NCBI GenBank assembly: GCA_009379825.1
Contig: WHTA01000002.1
Coordinates: 62,001-126,000 of the forward strand
Reading direction: 5' to 3'
DNA from: Streptosporangiales bacterium
GTDB lineage: Bacteria > Actinomycetota > Actinomycetes > Streptosporangiales > WHST01
DNA length: 64,000 nt
The notes beneath the pieces were generated by a model. It was given only the letters and a program-made list of their open reading frames with translations. It did not search any database and was not told the origin of the DNA. Below, piece by piece: positions 1 to 8,338 of the stretch. Each line of letters starts with the position of its first letter. Position 1 is the stretch's first letter. Position numbers and translations under genes: made by a program.

Positions 1-306
1 CAGGTGGCCGAGCCGGTTGTGCTTGCTGCGCAGCCACCGCCAGTCGTGGCGGCCGAACCGCTCGAGCGCCTGTACGTTCGCCCGGAACGCCCGGGCGAGC
101 AGGCCGAGCAGCGCGGGCACCGGCAGCGCGAAGCCCGCGTAGACGTGGATCGCGGAGACCAGCGGCCGGCGGCCGATCGCGGTCGCCACCGGGCCCACGT
201 ACAGGGCGACGGCGGTGAGCAGGCAGCAGGCGAACAGCGCGGCCGTGGTCCAGTGCACCCACCTGGTCATCCGGTCGAAGCGCGGGAGGTCGTTGCTCGC
301 GGCCAT
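1..306 (-). CDS. Cytochrome b561-like membrane subunit (partial, C-terminus missing)
   Basis: The minus strand is open from an ATG at 306 to the window edge (102 codons, no stop). The product begins MAASNDLPRFDRMTRWVHWT; a W-V-H-W motif followed by hydrophobic helices is typical of b-type cytochromes of the cytochrome b561/NarI kind, where the His binds heme. It starts 4 bases after the stop of the molybdopterin oxidoreductase upstream on the same strand, so the two are very probably co-transcribed and the cytochrome probably anchors that enzyme or passes electrons between it and the membrane quinone pool. Two hydrophobic segments are visible before the edge. The family call rests on a short fragment. 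Confidence 0.7.
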   Translation of the reverse strand, partial: MAASNDLPRFDRMTRWVHWTTAALFACCLLTAVALYVGPVATAIGRRPLVSAIHVYAGFALPVPALLGLLARAFRANVQALERFGRHDWRWLRSKHNRLGHL

Positions 307-310
307 CGGG

Positions 311-1018
311 TCAGCCGATTGGCTCGTCGTTGCGGCCGTTCGACCGGCCCACCCAGGCGTCCACGTCGTAGCCACGGCGCTCCCAGTAGCCGGGCACCAC
401 CTCGTCGCCGAGCTCGATGCCGCCGAGCCACTTCAGCGACTTGTACCCGTACATCGCGGCGACGTAGAGCCGCACCGGGCCACCGTGCGAGCGGGTGATC
501 GGCTTGCCGTACATCTGCAGCCCGACGAGGACGTCCCGCCTGTTGGCCTGCGCGAGCGTCAGCGACTCGGTGTAGGTGCCGTCGAACGAGCGGAAGCGTA
601 CGGCCTTCGCGCCTGTGCGTACGCCCACCTCGTCGAGCAGGTCGGCCAGCAGCACTCCGCGCCACGGCACGTCGAGCACCCGCCACCCGGTGACGCACTG
701 GAAGTCCTTCGTCATGGCGGTCTGCGGCATGGCCTGCAGGTCCGCGTAGCTGAACGTGGTCGGCCGGTCCACCAGCCCGCCGATCTTGAGCCGGTAGCTC
801 TCGGCGGTGCGGGTGGGTTCCGAACCGGTCACGGAGTAGTACCTGAAGCCGCCGCTCGCCGGCAGGATGCTGTCCCCGTCGGGCGTCAGGGGAGCGAGGG
901 CGCGGGAGAGGGCGTCGCCCACCGGGGCGCCGAAGGCAACCCCGAGCGCGCCCAGCCCGACCATGCCGAGCACGACACGGCGGCCGACGGGCGTGCCCCT
1001 CTCCTCGTTCGCGGTCAT
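311..1018 (-). CDS. Molybdopterin-dependent oxidoreductase, sulfite-oxidase fold
   Basis: A 235-residue protein. The N-terminus has a paired-arginine sequence (GRRVVLGMVGLGALGVAFGA) that looks like a Tat-type signal or membrane anchor. The rest matches the single Moco-binding domain of the sulfite oxidase/MsrP superfamily; the pterin-binding cysteine is probably C108 in FQCVTGW. No C-terminal dimerisation domain is present, as in the short YedY-like members. The next gene downstream codes for a b-type cytochrome, which fits a periplasmic-side redox enzyme coupled to the membrane. The physiological substrate cannot be deduced. Confidence 0.85.
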   Translation of the reverse strand: MTANEERGTPVGRRVVLGMVGLGALGVAFGAPVGDALSRALAPLTPDGDSILPASGGFRYYSVTGSEPTRTAESYRLKIGGLVDRPTTFSYADLQAMPQTAMTKDFQCVTGWRVLDVPWRGVLLADLLDEVGVRTGAKAVRFRSFDGTYTESLTLAQANRRDVLVGLQMYGKPITRSHGGPVRLYVAAMYGYKSLKWLGGIELGDEVVPGYWERRGYDVDAWVGRSNGRNDEPIG

Positions 1019-1162
1019 CTGTCCATTGCAGCGCGCGCCGGGCCGGGCCGGAAGGGCAGCGGCGCAAACATCACCAGTTCGTCATATCTGGGGCGGGCCC
1101 CCTCCGGCGCCGTACGGCATGCCCTGCTCGCCAGTTCGGCCCCGGCGTGGGAAACTTGGCGA

Positions 1163-1759
1163 ATGGCCAGCGGGAAGCCAGACCTCCACCTTGCTCAGGA
1201 CCCCGACGCTGACGCGCTCCTCTCCCGGGATCCACTTGCCCTCCTCACCGGCATGCTGCTCGATCAGCAGGTCGCCATGGAGTGGGCGTTCGGTGCGCCG
1301 AAGCTGCTCGCCGATCGGCTGGGCAGCAAGCGCCTCGTGGCCGCGGACATCGTGGCCCACGATCCTGAGCAGTTCGTGACCCTCGCTTGCACGCCGCCGG
1401 CGATCCACCGGTACCCGGCGGCGATGGCGAGACGCATCCAGAAGATGTGCACGTACCTCGTCGAGGAGTACGACGGGGACGCCGCGGCGGTGTGGAAGGA
1501 CGCGGCCAGCGGCCGCGACCTGATCCGCAGGCTGACGGCGCTGCCCGGGTTCGGCAAGCAGAAGGCCCAGATCTTCACCGCACTGCTCGGCAAGCAGCTC
1601 GGCGTACGGCCGGACGGCTGGCGCGAGGCTGCCGGTGCGTACGGGGAGGACGGGGTCCGGATGTCCGTCGCCGACATCCTCGACGAGACCACGCTCGCGG
1701 AGGTTCGCGAGTACAAGCGCGAGCAGAAGCGGGCGGCGAAAGCAGCAAAAGGGAGTTGA
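1163..1759 (+). CDS. HhH-GPD-type base excision repair protein
   Basis: A 198-residue protein beginning MASGKPDLHLAQDPDADALL. The ATG at 1163 is preferred over the much longer open frame upstream, which is antisense to the oxidoreductase gene. LLTGMLLDQQVAMEWAF and the later LTALPGFGKQKAQIF resemble the helix-hairpin-helix plus Gly/Pro region of DNA glycosylases; the second motif is the HhH. The protein fits a short actinobacterial HhH-GPD family of unknown lesion specificity. The C-terminal tail is basic and lysine-rich. It stands alone, 230 bases before the principal sigma factor, on the same strand. Confidence 0.8.
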   Translation: MASGKPDLHLAQDPDADALLSRDPLALLTGMLLDQQVAMEWAFGAPKLLADRLGSKRLVAADIVAHDPEQFVTLACTPPAIHRYPAAMARRIQKMCTYLVEEYDGDAAAVWKDAASGRDLIRRLTALPGFGKQKAQIFTALLGKQLGVRPDGWREAAGAYGEDGVRMSVADILDETTLAEVREYKREQKRAAKAAKGS

Positions 1760-1989
1760 TCGCGCGGGGGACCGGTAGGTAGGTCCGACGCCGGGTCGCC
1801 TTAGTTCCCCCATCCGTCCCAGTCGTCGAAGTGGCGTGACAGAATGGATAGCTGTGTGCAGCGCCCGGTGTGGCCTGTCCCTGCCTCGAAGAGGCCTGCC
1901 TTGCCCAGGGCGACTGGGCGATCGTCACCCGTTCAGGGTTCGTACCTGCACGGACGCCCTATGCCGCCGACGAGGAGGAAGTGACCACT

Positions 1990-3339
1990 ATGCCAAGCGC
2001 CGCCGGGTCGACACCGAAGCGCACGGCTACGGCTACGAAGCAGACCGCCGCGTCCGCGCCTGCTGGGAAGCTCGCCAAGAAGGCAGCGGCGAAGAACGGC
2101 AAACGCAAGTCCGTGCAGGCTGCACCCGATCCTGCGGTCGAGTCCGAGGACGCCGAGCACGATGCGGTAGATCTCGACGTCGTCGAGATCGACGACGCAG
2201 ACGCGGACACCGAGGCGACCGACGGCGATGACACCGAGGTGGTCGCCGAGGAGCCCGCCGAGGACGCCGACCCGGAGGAGGAGCCCGAGGTCGTCGCCGA
2301 GGAGCTCGCCCCCGGTGCCGCCAAGTCGAAGGAAGCCGACCCGAAGATCGGCGAGGGCGAGGACTCCTTCGTCCTCAGCGACAGCGACGACGACGCCCCC
2401 GCGGCGCAGGTCGTGGTCGCCGGCGCGACCGCCGACCCGGTCAAGGACTACCTGAAGCAGATCGGCAAGGTCTCGCTGCTCAACGCCGAACAGGAGGTCG
2501 AGCTCGCCAAGCGGATCGAGGCCGGCCTGTTCGCCGAGGAGAAGCTCAGCACCGACGGCCAGAAGCTCAACGCCAAGCCGCGCCGCGAGCTGGAGTGGAT
2601 CGCCGAGGACGGGCAGCGGGCGAAGAACCACCTGCTCGAGGCGAACCTGCGGTTGGTCGTCTCGCTGGCCAAGCGGTACACCGGGCGCGGGATGCTGTTC
2701 CTTGACCTGATCCAGGAGGGCAACCTGGGCCTGATCCGTGCGGTCGAGAAGTTCGACTACACCAAGGGCTACAAGTTCTCGACCTACGCCACCTGGTGGA
2801 TCAGGCAGGCGATCACGCGGGCGATGGCCGACCAGGCGCGGACCATCAGGATCCCCGTGCACATGGTCGAGGTCATCAACAAGCTGGCCAGGGTGCAGCG
2901 GCAGATGCTGCAGGACCTCGGCCGCGAGCCCACCCCAGAGGAGCTCGCCGTCGAGCTGGACATGTCGCCGGAGAAGGTCGTCGAGGTCCAGAAGTACGGC
3001 CGGGAGCCGATCTCCCTGCACACGCCGCTCGGCGAGGACGGCGACAGCGAGTTCGGCGACCTGATCGAGGACTCGGAGGCGGTGCAGCCGTCCGAGGCGG
3101 TCAGCCACACGCTGCTGCAGGAGCAGCTGCACTCGGTGCTCGACACGCTGTCGGAGCGCGAGGCCGGTGTGGTCTCCATGCGGTTCGGCCTCACCGACGG
3201 CCAGCCGAAGACGCTGGACGAGATCGGCAAGGTCTACGGCGTGACGCGGGAGCGGATCCGGCAGATCGAGTCGAAGACGATGTCCAAGCTGCGGCACCCG
3301 TCCAGGTCCCAGGTGCTCAGGGACTACCTCGACCAGTAG
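1990..3339 (+). CDS. rpoD: RNA polymerase principal (group 1) sigma factor, HrdB/SigA/RpoD type
   Basis: The start is taken as the ATG at 1990, 11 bases after GGAGG (1974-1978); a GTG at 1981 lies too close to that site. The 449-residue product has a Lys/Ala-rich and then acidic low-complexity N-terminus (about residues 1-135, region 1.1-like and poorly conserved in actinobacteria). Region 1.2 follows ([20 protein letters not shown]), then regions 2.1-2.4 including [20 protein letters not shown], region 3, and region 4 with the helix-turn-helix [15 protein letters not shown]. This is the housekeeping sigma factor that directs RNA polymerase to -10/-35 promoters. A perfect hairpin follows the stop. 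The 230-base leader holds no other supportable gene. Confidence 0.96.
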   Translation: MPSAAGSTPKRTATATKQTAASAPAGKLAKKAAAKNGKRKSVQAAPDPAVESEDAEHDAVDLDVVEIDDADADTEATDGDDTEVVAEEPAEDADPEEEPEVVAEELAPGAAKSKEADPKIGEGEDSFVLSDSDDDAPAAQVVVAGATADPVKDYLKQIGKVSLLNAEQEVELAKRIEAGLFAEEKLSTDGQKLNAKPRRELEWIAEDGQRAKNHLLEANLRLVVSLAKRYTGRGMLFLDLIQEGNLGLIRAVEKFDYTKGYKFSTYATWWIRQAITRAMADQARTIRIPVHMVEVINKLARVQRQMLQDLGREPTPEELAVELDMSPEKVVEVQKYGREPISLHTPLGEDGDSEFGDLIEDSEAVQPSEAVSHTLLQEQLHSVLDTLSEREAGVVSMRFGLTDGQPKTLDEIGKVYGVTRERIRQIESKTMSKLRHPSRSQVLRDYLDQ

Positions 3340-3356
3340 GGGAAGACCTGTTCAGG

Positions 3357-3387
3357 TGAGCCGCCGCGACGCTGTCGCGGCGGCTCA
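3357..3387. terminator. Hairpin terminator after rpoD
   Basis: TGAGCCGCCGCGAC (3357-3370) pairs perfectly with 3374-3387 around a 3-base loop, giving a 14-bp GC-rich stem 17 bases after the rpoD stop. It lies between convergent genes (rpoD and the small gene ending at 3395), so it can act in both directions. There is no U-tract, as is usual in high-GC actinobacteria. Confidence 0.8.
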
Positions 3388-3394
3388 CTGCTGT

Positions 3395-3601
3395 TCAGTA
3401 GTTGTTCTGGACGCGCACGTAGGGCGGCGTGCTGGTGAGACAGCGCAGGCAGGGCCAGCTGCCGCCGCAGCGCGAGCAGAGCCCGTCCTGTTCGTGTGGT
3501 GCCTCGGCGGGTAGTCGTCGCTGTCGGCGGCGCTCGCTCGCCGCTGCCCGATCTGCCCGCACTGCCGCACCGCGGTCCGGAACCGGTTCCTCTGTCATCA
3601 C
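3395..3601 (-). CDS. Small putative zinc-ribbon protein
   Basis: A 68-residue frame starting ATGATG at 3601, with a G-rich ribosome-binding site (GGGGGAG) about 8 bases upstream. The N-terminal half is charged. The centre has two CxxC-like pairs, LCSRCGGSWPCLRCLTS, which could bind one zinc ion. It converges on rpoD and shares the terminator hairpin. Support is the ribosome-binding site, GC-rich third positions and the cysteine pattern. No family is recognised; a role beside the transcription machinery would be guesswork. Confidence 0.55.
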   Translation of the reverse strand: MMTEEPVPDRGAAVRADRAAASERRRQRRLPAEAPHEQDGLCSRCGGSWPCLRCLTSTPPYVRVQNNY

Positions 3602-3700
3602 CAGGTCTCCCCCCTGTGGATGCTCCGGCCGTGCCCCGTTAGCGAACTAGTTGCAGTCTATCGGCTACTTGTCGTAACTCCCCTGGGGGAAATCTATCCT

Positions 3701-3758
3701 CAGCGTGATCAGGTTTTCCAGCACCAATCGCCAGCGTGATCCGGTTTTCGGGCACCAA
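3701..3758. repeat. Two 27-bp direct repeats, 31-bp period
   Basis: Copies at 3701-3727 and 3732-3758 share cagcgtgatc/ccggtttt-type sequence and end in gcaccaa; they differ at only about three positions. The 31-base period is close to three helical turns. They lie in the 255-base gap between the small zinc-ribbon gene and the DUF7455 gene. They may be tandem operator sites or the end of a lost insertion sequence (multi-repeat ends are known in IS21-type elements); the sequence alone does not decide. Confidence 0.6.
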
Positions 3759-3794
3759 ATGCGGCGACTTGCCCGGGCTCGTCCGGGCATACGA

Positions 3795-3835
3795 AGCGGC
3801 GGGCGGCGGAATCTGGGATTCCGCCGCCCGCCGCT
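3795..3835. terminator. 19-bp perfect hairpin, terminator of the DUF7455 gene
   Basis: Positions 3795-3813 (AGCGGCGGGCGGCGGAATC) pair perfectly with 3817-3835 around the loop TGG. On the minus strand it begins 22 bases after the stop of the DUF7455 gene, which makes it that gene's terminator. A weaker 7-bp hairpin (3770-3776 with 3783-3789) follows on the same side. Confidence 0.82.
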
Positions 3836-3856
3836 GGTCGGTGTGGGTAGTGGCCG

Positions 3857-4057
3857 TTAGCTCTCGCTGATGCGGGCCCGCTCGTCCTGGAACTCGATCG
3901 CGATCTTGCGGAGCGCGTGCTCGTACTCGTTGGCGTGGTGACCGCAGAAGAGCAGCTCGTTGCCCTTCTCCAGCACAACGCGGACGTATGCCTGGGCACC
4001 GCACCTGTCGCACCGCTCGGCGGCCGTCAGTGGGCTCTGGGCGAGGGTTGTGGTCAC
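3857..4057 (-). CDS. DUF7455 family small zinc-ribbon-like protein
   Basis: A 66-residue protein beginning MTTTLAQSPLTAAERCDRCG. C16/C19 (CDRCG) and the later FCGHH form a C2-CH-type metal site, with AYVRVVLEKGNELLFCGHHA as the conserved core and a helical C-terminus. The family is widespread in actinobacteria, usually next to the principal sigma factor and parE as here; its function is unknown. It is transcribed divergently from parE, across a gap of about 195 bases that must hold both promoters, and has its own strong hairpin terminator. Confidence 0.85.
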   Translation of the reverse strand: MTTTLAQSPLTAAERCDRCGAQAYVRVVLEKGNELLFCGHHANEYEHALRKIAIEFQDERARISES

Positions 4058-4252
4058 GTGGTCCCCCCTACGCTCGTGGGTGTCGTAGCTTCGGCCATCT
4101 AACCTTCACAACAGTCAGTACGAGGCAGTGCTTCCCGCTGCCGCAGTGGAACTCGTCACGGTGTCCCACCTTGGACGGCGAGGCAGCGCTGCCTCGTGCA
4201 CTTGGGACGCTACTCTGCCGATGCTGGATCCATCGAGTTGAAGGGTAATAAC

Positions 4253-6331
4253 GTGAGCGCGCTGCCTGCGGAGCGTGGCCACGGCTACACGGCCCGTCAC
4301 CTGTCGGTACTCGAGGGTCTCGAGGCGGTACGCAAGCGGCCGGGCATGTACATCGGGTCCACCGATGGCCGCGGCCTCATGCACTGCCTCTGGGAGATCC
4401 TCGACAACGCCGTGGACGAGGCGCTCGCCGGGGCGTGCAGCCACGTCGAGGTGTTGCTGCACGGGGACTCCTCGATCGAGGTGCGCGACGACGGCCGCGG
4501 CATCCCGGTCGACGTGGAGCCGCGGACCAAGCTGCCCGGCGTCGAGCTCGTGTACACCCGGCTGCACGCCGGCGGCAAGTTCGGCGGCGGCTCGTACACC
4601 GCGACCGGCGGGCTGCACGGCGTCGGCGCTTCCGTGGTCAACGCGCTCTCCGTCCGCCTGGACGTCGAGGTGGACCGGGGCGGCAAGACGCACGCGATGA
4701 GCTTCCACCGCGGAGTGCCCGGCGTCTTCGACGGCGAAGGTCCGGACGCGTCGTTCGCGCCGAAGTCCGGGCTGCGGACGGTCGGCAAGGTGGCCCGCAA
4801 GGTCACCGGCACCAGGGTCCGCTGGTGGTTCGACCGGCAGGTGTTCGTGAAGGACGCCGCGGTCGACATGGACGAGCTGCTCACCAGGCTGCGGCAGACC
4901 TCGTACATGGTGCCCGGCCTCACCCTCACCATGCGCGACGAGCGCGGCGACGAGCCGGTCGAGGAGTCGTTCAGACACGACGGCGGGATCGCGGAGTACT
5001 GCGAGTACCTGGCCCGCGACGAGCGGGTGTGCGACACGCTGCGGCTGACCGGCAGCGGGCATTTCACCGAGACCGTGCCCGTCCTCGACGACAAGGGCCA
5101 CATGAACCCGCAGGACCTCGAGCGGCAGGTCGACGTCGACGTGGCGCTGCGGTGGGGGACCAGCTACGACACCTGCGTGCGGTCGTTCGTGAACATCGTG
5201 GCCACGCCGAAGGGCGGCACACACGTGCAGGGCTTCGACCGTGCCATGACGAAGACGCTGAACGACCAGCTGCGCGCGGCGAAGGTGCTGAAGGCGTCCG
5301 AGGACGGCGTGCAGAAGGACGACGTGCTCGAGGGCATCACGGCGGTGGTGACCGTACGGTTGCCCGAGCCGCAGTTCGAGGGCCAGACCAAGGAGGTGCT
5401 CGGCACGCCTGCGGTCACCCGGATCGTGTCGAACGTGGTCGGCAAGGAGCTCAAGCAGTTCTTCGTCGCGCCGAAGCGCGGCCAGAAGGCGCAGGGCAAG
5501 GCCGTGCTCGACAAGGTGGCGGCCGCGTCGCGCACCAGGATCGCCGCCCGCGTGCACCGGGAGAACCAGCGGCGTAAGAACGCCCTGGAGAGCTCGGCGC
5601 TGCCGGCGAAGCTGGTCGACTGCCGGTCCACGGACGTGGACCGCACCGAGCTGTTCATCGTGGAGGGTGACTCGGCGCTCGGCACCGCGAAGCTGGCGCG
5701 GAACTCGGAGTTCCAGGCGCTGCTGCCGATTCGCGGCAAGATCCTGAACGTGCAGAAGTCCAGTGTCGCGGACATGCTGAAGAACAACGAGTGCGCGGCG
5801 ATCATCCAGGTGCTCGGTGCCGGCTCCGGGAGGAGCTTCGAGCTGGAGGCGGCCCGCTACGGGCGGGTCATCATCATGACCGACGCCGACGTCGACGGCT
5901 CGCACATCAGGAACCTGCTGCTCACGCTGTTCCACAGGTACATGGCGCCGCTGCTCGAGGCCGGCCGGGTGTTCGCCGCCGTGCCGCCGCTGCACCGGGT
6001 CGAGCTGACCAACCCGAAGAAGGGTGAGGACAAGTACGTCTACACGTACTCCGACGGTGAGCTGACCAGGAAGCTGGCCGAGCTGAGCAAGAAGAACCGG
6101 CGGTGGAAGGAGCCGGTGCAGCGCTACAAGGGCCTCGGCGAGATGGACGCCGACCAGCTCTCCGAGACCACCATGGACCCGCGCCACCGGATGCTGCGCC
6201 GGGTGCAGATGGAGGACGCCGCGGCGGCGGGCGAGGTGTTCTCGCTGCTGATGGGCAACGAGGTCGCGCCGCGCCGCGACTTCATCCTCGCCGGCGCGTA
6301 TGAGCTCGACCGCGCCCGCATCGACATGTGA
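4253..6331 (+). CDS. parE: Type IIA topoisomerase subunit B, ParE-like
   Basis: A 692-residue protein read from GTG 4253, which has GAAGGG 7 bases upstream; the frame is open further upstream without a better site. It shows the GHKL ATPase domain (EILDNAVDEALAG, DDGRGIPVDV, GGLHGVGASVVNALS), the transducer domain, and the TOPRIM domain with EGDSALG, IRGKILNVQ and MTDADVDGSHI (acidic Mg-binding residues). The C-terminus carries QRYKGLGEMDADQL. With ParC (12.7-15.2 kb) it should form topoisomerase IV, which decatenates replicated chromosomes. A canonical GyrB would be expected near the origin instead, so ParE is preferred, but GyrB-like is the alternative reading. Confidence 0.93.
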   Translation: MSALPAERGHGYTARHLSVLEGLEAVRKRPGMYIGSTDGRGLMHCLWEILDNAVDEALAGACSHVEVLLHGDSSIEVRDDGRGIPVDVEPRTKLPGVELVYTRLHAGGKFGGGSYTATGGLHGVGASVVNALSVRLDVEVDRGGKTHAMSFHRGVPGVFDGEGPDASFAPKSGLRTVGKVARKVTGTRVRWWFDRQVFVKDAAVDMDELLTRLRQTSYMVPGLTLTMRDERGDEPVEESFRHDGGIAEYCEYLARDERVCDTLRLTGSGHFTETVPVLDDKGHMNPQDLERQVDVDVALRWGTSYDTCVRSFVNIVATPKGGTHVQGFDRAMTKTLNDQLRAAKVLKASEDGVQKDDVLEGITAVVTVRLPEPQFEGQTKEVLGTPAVTRIVSNVVGKELKQFFVAPKRGQKAQGKAVLDKVAAASRTRIAARVHRENQRRKNALESSALPAKLVDCRSTDVDRTELFIVEGDSALGTAKLARNSEFQALLPIRGKILNVQKSSVADMLKNNECAAIIQVLGAGSGRSFELEAARYGRVIIMTDADVDGSHIRNLLLTLFHRYMAPLLEAGRVFAAVPPLHRVELTNPKKGEDKYVYTYSDGELTRKLAELSKKNRRWKEPVQRYKGLGEMDADQLSETTMDPRHRMLRRVQMEDAAAAGEVFSLLMGNEVAPRRDFILAGAYELDRARIDM

Positions 6332-6337
6332 CCCGCC

Positions 6338-6823
6338 TCAGGCGTGGTGCAGCAGCCGGTCCGGGCCGAGCGGTAGCTCGCTGAGCAGCAGCCGGCTGCG
6401 CGACTCCCGGACGCCGTGGTTGCGCTTCAGCTGGTCCGCCACCCGCTCGAACTCCCTGGCGTCGCGGCACGCGATGCGCAGCTGGTAGTCGTACTCGCCG
6501 GTGGTGTGGGCCGCGGCGACGACCTGGGGGAGCCTGGCGAGGCTCTCCTTGAAGTCCTCGCTCAGCACGTCTTCGCGCAGCCTGATGTCGGTGAGCATGA
6601 CCAGCGAGTGGCCGAGCGCCTCCAGGTCGAGGTCCGCGTGGTACCCGTCGATGACGCCGGCCCGGCGCAGCCGGCGGACCCGCTCTGCGGTCGTGTTGGC
6701 GGAGAGCCTGACCTGCTTCGCCAGCTCCTGGTACGTGGCGCGGCCGTCGGCCAGCAGCAGGGCGAGCAGCTCCCGGTCGATGTCGTCCAGCGAGGTGTCG
6801 GGGTTTCCTCGGTTAGTGCTCAT
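6338..6823 (-). CDS. Lrp/AsnC family transcriptional regulator
   Basis: A 161-residue protein. The N-terminal helix-turn-helix (about residues 12-60: LDDIDRELLALLLADGRATY, LAKQVRLSANTTAERVRRLR) is followed by the RAM/Lrp sensor domain (HSLVMLTDIRL, YDYQLRIACRD). Proteins of this type sense amino acids as octamers. It converges on parE with a 6-base gap and is divergent from the membrane protein at 6911, with 87 bases between them. It may therefore regulate that gene, a common arrangement for Lrp proteins beside exporters. Confidence 0.9.
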   Translation of the reverse strand: MSTNRGNPDTSLDDIDRELLALLLADGRATYQELAKQVRLSANTTAERVRRLRRAGVIDGYHADLDLEALGHSLVMLTDIRLREDVLSEDFKESLARLPQVVAAAHTTGEYDYQLRIACRDAREFERVADQLKRNHGVRESRSRLLLSELPLGPDRLLHHA

Positions 6824-6910
6824 CGTTACAGATCTTATCGCGGAATCGGCAGCAGATCTCTCGAGGATTCCGAGCCATGTTCGGCCGAGGGGCTGGAAGG
6901 CTCATGGTAC

Positions 6911-7735
6911 GTGGAACTCCTCGTCTTCCGTGCCCTGATCACTGCCCTCCTCGTCGGAACCACCAGCGTCGTACAGGCCCGCTGCGGCCCGAAGGCAACC
7001 GGTTGGTTGGTAGGTCTGCCACTCACGTCGCTGCCGTTCCTGTTGTTCGTGGGCATCGGTGAGGGGGCCTGGATGGCGCGCTCGACGGCGGCCGGCATCG
7101 TCATCGGGCAGGTCACGGCGGTGGCGTGCTGCGCGGTCTACGCGTACGTGGCACGGCACCGCGGCTGGGTCGCGGCGAGCTGTGCGGCCGGTGCGGTCGC
7201 GGTGTGCGCGGGCGGCGGGCTGGTCGCCTGGCACCTGCCGTGGTGGTGCGCGGTGCTGCTGCTCGGGGCGTTCCTCGCCGGCACGCTGGCCTGCTGGCCG
7301 CAGATCCGCAGCACGTCGCGTACCGGACACCAGCGGTGGAAGCGCGACGCGTTCTTCCGCACGGCGGTGGCGACCGCGTGCGTCGTGGTCGCGACGAAGG
7401 CGTCGGGCGCGTTCGGGCCCGAGGTGGCCGGCGCGCTCGTCGCGTTCCCGACCGTGCCGCTGATCCACGCCGCGTTCACCCAGCGGGCGACGGGGACGGC
7501 CGCGTCAGTGCAGCTGATCGAGAGCATGCTCACCGGCATGTGGTGCGGTGGCACGTTCGTCCTGCTCGTCGCCGCGTTCGCCGGGCCGCTCGACGTGCTG
7601 CCCAGCTGCGCGATCGCCATCGGCGGTGCGGCTATCGTGCGCGCCGTCGCCGCGCCGCTGACCCGCGCGCTCACCCGGCTGCGGCTGGCCGCGCGCCTGC
7701 GGTACCGGTGGCGGCTGCTGGTGCGGGTCTCGTAA
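6911..7735 (+). CDS. Multi-pass membrane protein of unknown function
   Basis: Read from GTG 6911, with GGAAGG 10 bases upstream; the frame is open further upstream only because it runs antisense to the lrp gene. The 274-residue product has about eight hydrophobic helices, beginning LLVFRALITALLVGTTSVVQ, with a cytoplasmic basic loop (RTGHQRWKRDAF) in the middle and a basic C-terminus. Two similar halves are suggested by ATACVVVATKASG, but no family is recognised with confidence. Divergence from an Lrp regulator suggests a small-molecule exporter; this is inference. Confidence 0.75.
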   Translation: MELLVFRALITALLVGTTSVVQARCGPKATGWLVGLPLTSLPFLLFVGIGEGAWMARSTAAGIVIGQVTAVACCAVYAYVARHRGWVAASCAAGAVAVCAGGGLVAWHLPWWCAVLLLGAFLAGTLACWPQIRSTSRTGHQRWKRDAFFRTAVATACVVVATKASGAFGPEVAGALVAFPTVPLIHAAFTQRATGTAASVQLIESMLTGMWCGGTFVLLVAAFAGPLDVLPSCAIAIGGAAIVRAVAAPLTRALTRLRLAARLRYRWRLLVRVS

Positions 7736-7767
7736 CGGTGGCCGCCGCACCGGGCTAGGGTTCACTG

Positions 7768-8332
7768 GTGCGAATCTGTGTGTTCTGTGGTTCCTCGCCG
7801 GGACGTAGCCCGGTCTACGTGGAACAGGCCAAGACGTTGGGGCGGTTGCTGGCCGAGCGCGGCATCGGCCTGGTGTACGGCGGCGCGCGCGTCGGCACCA
7901 TGGGCGTGCTCGCCGATGCGACGCTGGCCGCCGGCGGTGACGTCGTCGGCGTCATCCCGCAGCAGCTGGTGGACCGCGAGATCGCGCACAACGGGGTCAG
8001 CGACCTGCACGTGGTCGCGGACATGCACGAGCGGAAGGCGCGGATGGCCGGCCACGCCGACGCGTTCATCGCCCTGCCAGGCGGCGCCGGCACGCTGGAG
8101 GAGCTGTTCGAGGTGTGGACGTGGGCGCAGCTGGGGCTGCACGAGAAGCCGATCGGCCTGCTCGACGTCGTCGGGCTCCGAGCCGATGAGCCGGATGGTC
8201 GAGCACATGGTCGACGAGGGCTTCCTGCGGGCCGAGCACAGCGCGATGCTGCTGCTCGACCCCGACCCGGGCAAGCTGGTCGACCGCATCGTCGAGTACG
8301 AGCCGCCGCACTCCGTCGCGAAGTGGCAGTAG
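7768..8332 (+). pseudogene. LOG family phosphoribohydrolase, frameshifted
   Basis: The first 135 or so residues ([20 protein letters not shown] onward) match the LOG/TIGR00730 Rossmann fold, which cleaves cytokinin-type or other nucleoside 5'-monophosphates; the PGGAGTLEE active-site motif is intact. Near 8172-8180 the expected reading moves to the +1 frame, which continues as [20 protein letters not shown] to a stop at 8332, exactly what the family has there. One extra base (or two missing) in tcgtcgggctcc explains it. Repaired length is about 187 residues, normal for the family. It is either a sequencing error or a recent inactivation; the gene is otherwise undamaged. Confidence 0.85.
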
Positions 8333-8338
8333 CCGGCG

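Noticed and set aside
4115-6187. A 690-residue frame antisense to parE
   Set aside because: Shadow of the topoisomerase gene; no recognisable domain.
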